Shown: positions 61,830 through 64,000 of the stretch, piece after piece
Numbering within the stretch: position 1 is the first letter of the stretch
How the letters are laid out: the number at the start of each line of letters is the position of its first letter
Origin: Onchocerca volvulus
Taxonomy: Eukaryota; Nematoda; Chromadorea; Rhabditida; Onchocercidae
Reading direction: 5' to 3'
Assembly: GCA_000499405.2 (NCBI GenBank)
Contig: HG738138.1
Location: 21,400,824 to 21,464,823 of the forward strand
Length of the DNA stretch: 64,000 nucleotides
The notes under the pieces: generated by a model
What the model was told of the DNA's origin: nothing
Seen by the model: the letters and a program-made list of their open reading frames with translations, nothing else
Databases searched by the model: none
Program-made: the position numbers and the translations under genes

Positions 61830-64000
61830 AAATTCTCATCGATTGGAATTTTCATCGGATAGGTGTGATGCATTTGTCCCAATGTGTGTATTTAAAATAC
61901 CGTTTGCTATATCGTTTCAAACAACTTCCTTTTTTTACAGCTCCAACTTTCCATCTTTTTTTCGAAAACTTCTTATCCAATGCTATTCAGTTGTCTTCTC
62001 GCATTTACCATTTTAATTTTATCAATGACAGCTGCATCTTTTGAAACTTTTCACTTATTTTAAATGCCTCATACCGAAACCGTTTCTATGTCATTTTCAT
62101 TAGTCAATTATCATTTTCCATTTGCAATGATTTTTCGTAAGTTATCTTTTTTTGAAATTTTGTCAGAAATATTTCGCATTTATATTTGCAATGTGATGTT
62201 TCTGCAAAATTAATTTGGTGTTTAAATATTGTCTATTAATCTTCAGAATATCATCTAGCCAATATAAAATCAGTACATAGTAAATTACTGAACTTATTTT
62301 TATCATCTTTTCTTTGGCACATTATTTTTATGAACATAAAATTATCATTCATCTCCTTAATCGTTACAAATGGACGGTCATTTCTATAAAGCATATTTAT
62401 TTTGACTTCTTTTTTCCATTTATTAATAAATGCTTATCAGTCTGCTCGTCCTATCAAAAACACTGGCTGAATTGATTTAGTTTGAAAAAATTTTTCAATT
62501 ACTATTATCATCTTAAAAGTGGAAATAGAAATGGAATAATTCTTATTTTTTGCTCTGGATAAATCAGTATCACTTAGTTCCAATTAAATTACAAAGTTCA
62601 TACTTTATAAAGTATCCATACTCTCATATCATTCATTTGCCTTCACTTGAACTAAACAAATAACAAATTACACACTAAATTTTCATGTGTAATTAAATAT
62701 TTCTTAATTATTCTTCAGTTGAATATAGCTAGACATTGCATCTTCTCAAGAATTCTTCGTCAGTACAAAACTGACCTTGAACTGATATTAGTTATCCAGT
62801 AATGTCGTAGTTTGGATCGATGCCGCCTTTCTGTTCTTGCGGCCCGCAATCTGTGTTGATGTTGATGATGCGGTGAATAAATTGAAATGTGTCGTAAGTC
62901 TGCCATGTCTTGGTTGTAGTAACAAGATGTGTGCACTAATATCGCTTGTTATTCTATCGGCCTCGCCTTTACCCACCAACTTATTACAATTTTATTGATA
63001 TCTATGGAAAATTATGTGAATAATTTAGTTGGAAATTATTTAATCGACCTTTGCTATTCCATATTGACTTCAACAACCATTAGTGATAAGAAATACCTGC
63101 TACAAGTAGCCATATGTAACATAACAATAATCTTCATTTATATAAGAATTGACTTTAACTTTAGTGTGCGCGAAACATATGTTCACGTCAAAACTATGAA
63201 TTCTGTGAAGTATGAATATAAATGAAGAATGCATGACTTTTCCAATTCAATTCATCACTTCTCTTTCATCTAAAAAGTTCAAATTCTGCTGTGTTATTTA
63301 TTTCAGAATTTCGCGCCATTAATACTACCTTTTTTCATTAATTTCATTAATTTCTTCTTCACTTCTTAATTTCCTCTCTAAATTTATGACTTTGTTCGAG
63401 ACGAAAAGAATTCAACATTTCAAACTAGTTATCAGTTCTAATTATTTATCAGTTGTGCATACCATTTATAGAGGGAAATAAGAAAAGTTTTAAGGTATAT
63501 AAAAAGATACAGTACTCAGAAGTGTTTGCATTTGCTAGTACCGTATTTCCTCATAATCCTTCTTCTCCTCGAACGGTTGATTCTCGAAAGATCGGTAGGA
63601 ATGCAAAGAATGATGAAGGGGACAAAAACATGATTTATTGCTCATGAAATGATGGTTGGTGAGTGCTGCGACGATGATCCAAATTCCATGCTGGATAGAA
63701 TGATAGAAATATGTTAAACCATCGGGGATGCAATCTGACCTATCCGTGTATCAAATATATATTTAGAATACTTACTTATCATTGTATCTGTAACAAATTC
63801 ATTTATCGTAACGGATTCGGTTATTGTAAATTTCATTTGGAAATATTTCGAAATTATTTCCAAAATATCAAATTATATTCGTTTTTGTCTACAAGTATTA
63901 TTATAAAAGTAATTATAAGCGGCTGATTTTGATTTCTCAAAGAATTACTTACACTTTCAATTTTCGTTTTTTTTTCCTTTTTTTTTTTTTTTTTCCGAAA
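61830..64000. other. Right end of window, no supported gene
   Basis: A GC-richer patch at about 62795-62990 is open on both strands (minus VGKGEADRITSDISAHILLL; plus LPCLGCSNKMCALISLVILS) and could be an exon, but neither strand gives splice-consistent partners. The window ends in a poly-T tract (63967-63994). Confidence 0.35.

Noticed and set aside
1..64000. CRISPR arrays, tRNA and rRNA genes
   Set aside because: No regularly spaced repeat series, no A-box/B-box pair with a foldable cloverleaf and no rRNA-like block were recognised by eye; a tRNA scan would be decisive.

Overview
The window is nuclear DNA of a nematode, most likely a filarial or other spirurid worm (inference). It is AT-rich. 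Genes are cut into small exons with GT..AG introns that end in TTTCAG. Several start codons lie a few bases after a lone 3' splice acceptor, which fits spliced-leader trans-splicing. A decayed BEL/Pao retrotransposon lies at about 15.2-16.8 kb. I found no bacterial-style operon, CRISPR array, tRNA or rRNA. Gene models were built by hand: every exon was joined only where splice sites and reading phase agree.

Layout. 1-5.5 kb (-): a large spectrin-repeat protein whose start resembles vertebrate CCDC141; its 3' end lies off the left edge and its first exon is unresolved. 7.1 kb (+): a possible small membrane protein. 9.1-10.2 kb (-): a 134-aa single-pass protein that looks like a mitochondrial accessory subunit. 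It is divergent to 10.9-13.3 kb (+): an FKBP-type prolyl isomerase (fkb-6 / FKBP51/52 family) that seems to lack most of its first TPR motif. 15.2-16.8 kb (+): the BEL/Pao remnant. 17.2-22.6 kb (-): a small family of secreted, probably GPI-anchored Ly6/three-finger proteins, with two intact genes and one decayed copy between them. 22.6-32.7 kb: about 10 kb without a supported gene but with several fold-back repeats.

32.7-51.0 kb (-): an ACBD3/GCP60 homologue (acyl-CoA-binding domain, Q-rich helix, GOLD domain) in ten exons. Its 7.7-kb fifth intron carries a complete nine-exon F-box/leucine-rich-repeat gene on the opposite strand (39.8-43.7 kb). 51.9-53.2 kb (+): TAF10, a TFIID/SAGA histone-fold subunit. 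53.9-56.9 kb (+): an eight-exon, 412-aa protein that I do not recognise. 56.9-64 kb: no gene I can support, but two islands of coding-like sequence, an 18-bp perfect inverted repeat and a tandem duplication.

The genes are unrelated housekeeping and surface-protein genes and do not form a pathway. The most useful leads are the nested FBXL gene, the internal loss in the FKBP, the Ly6 cluster with its repeat-built stalk, and the unrecognised 412-aa gene. I do not see convincing evidence of a new multi-gene system.
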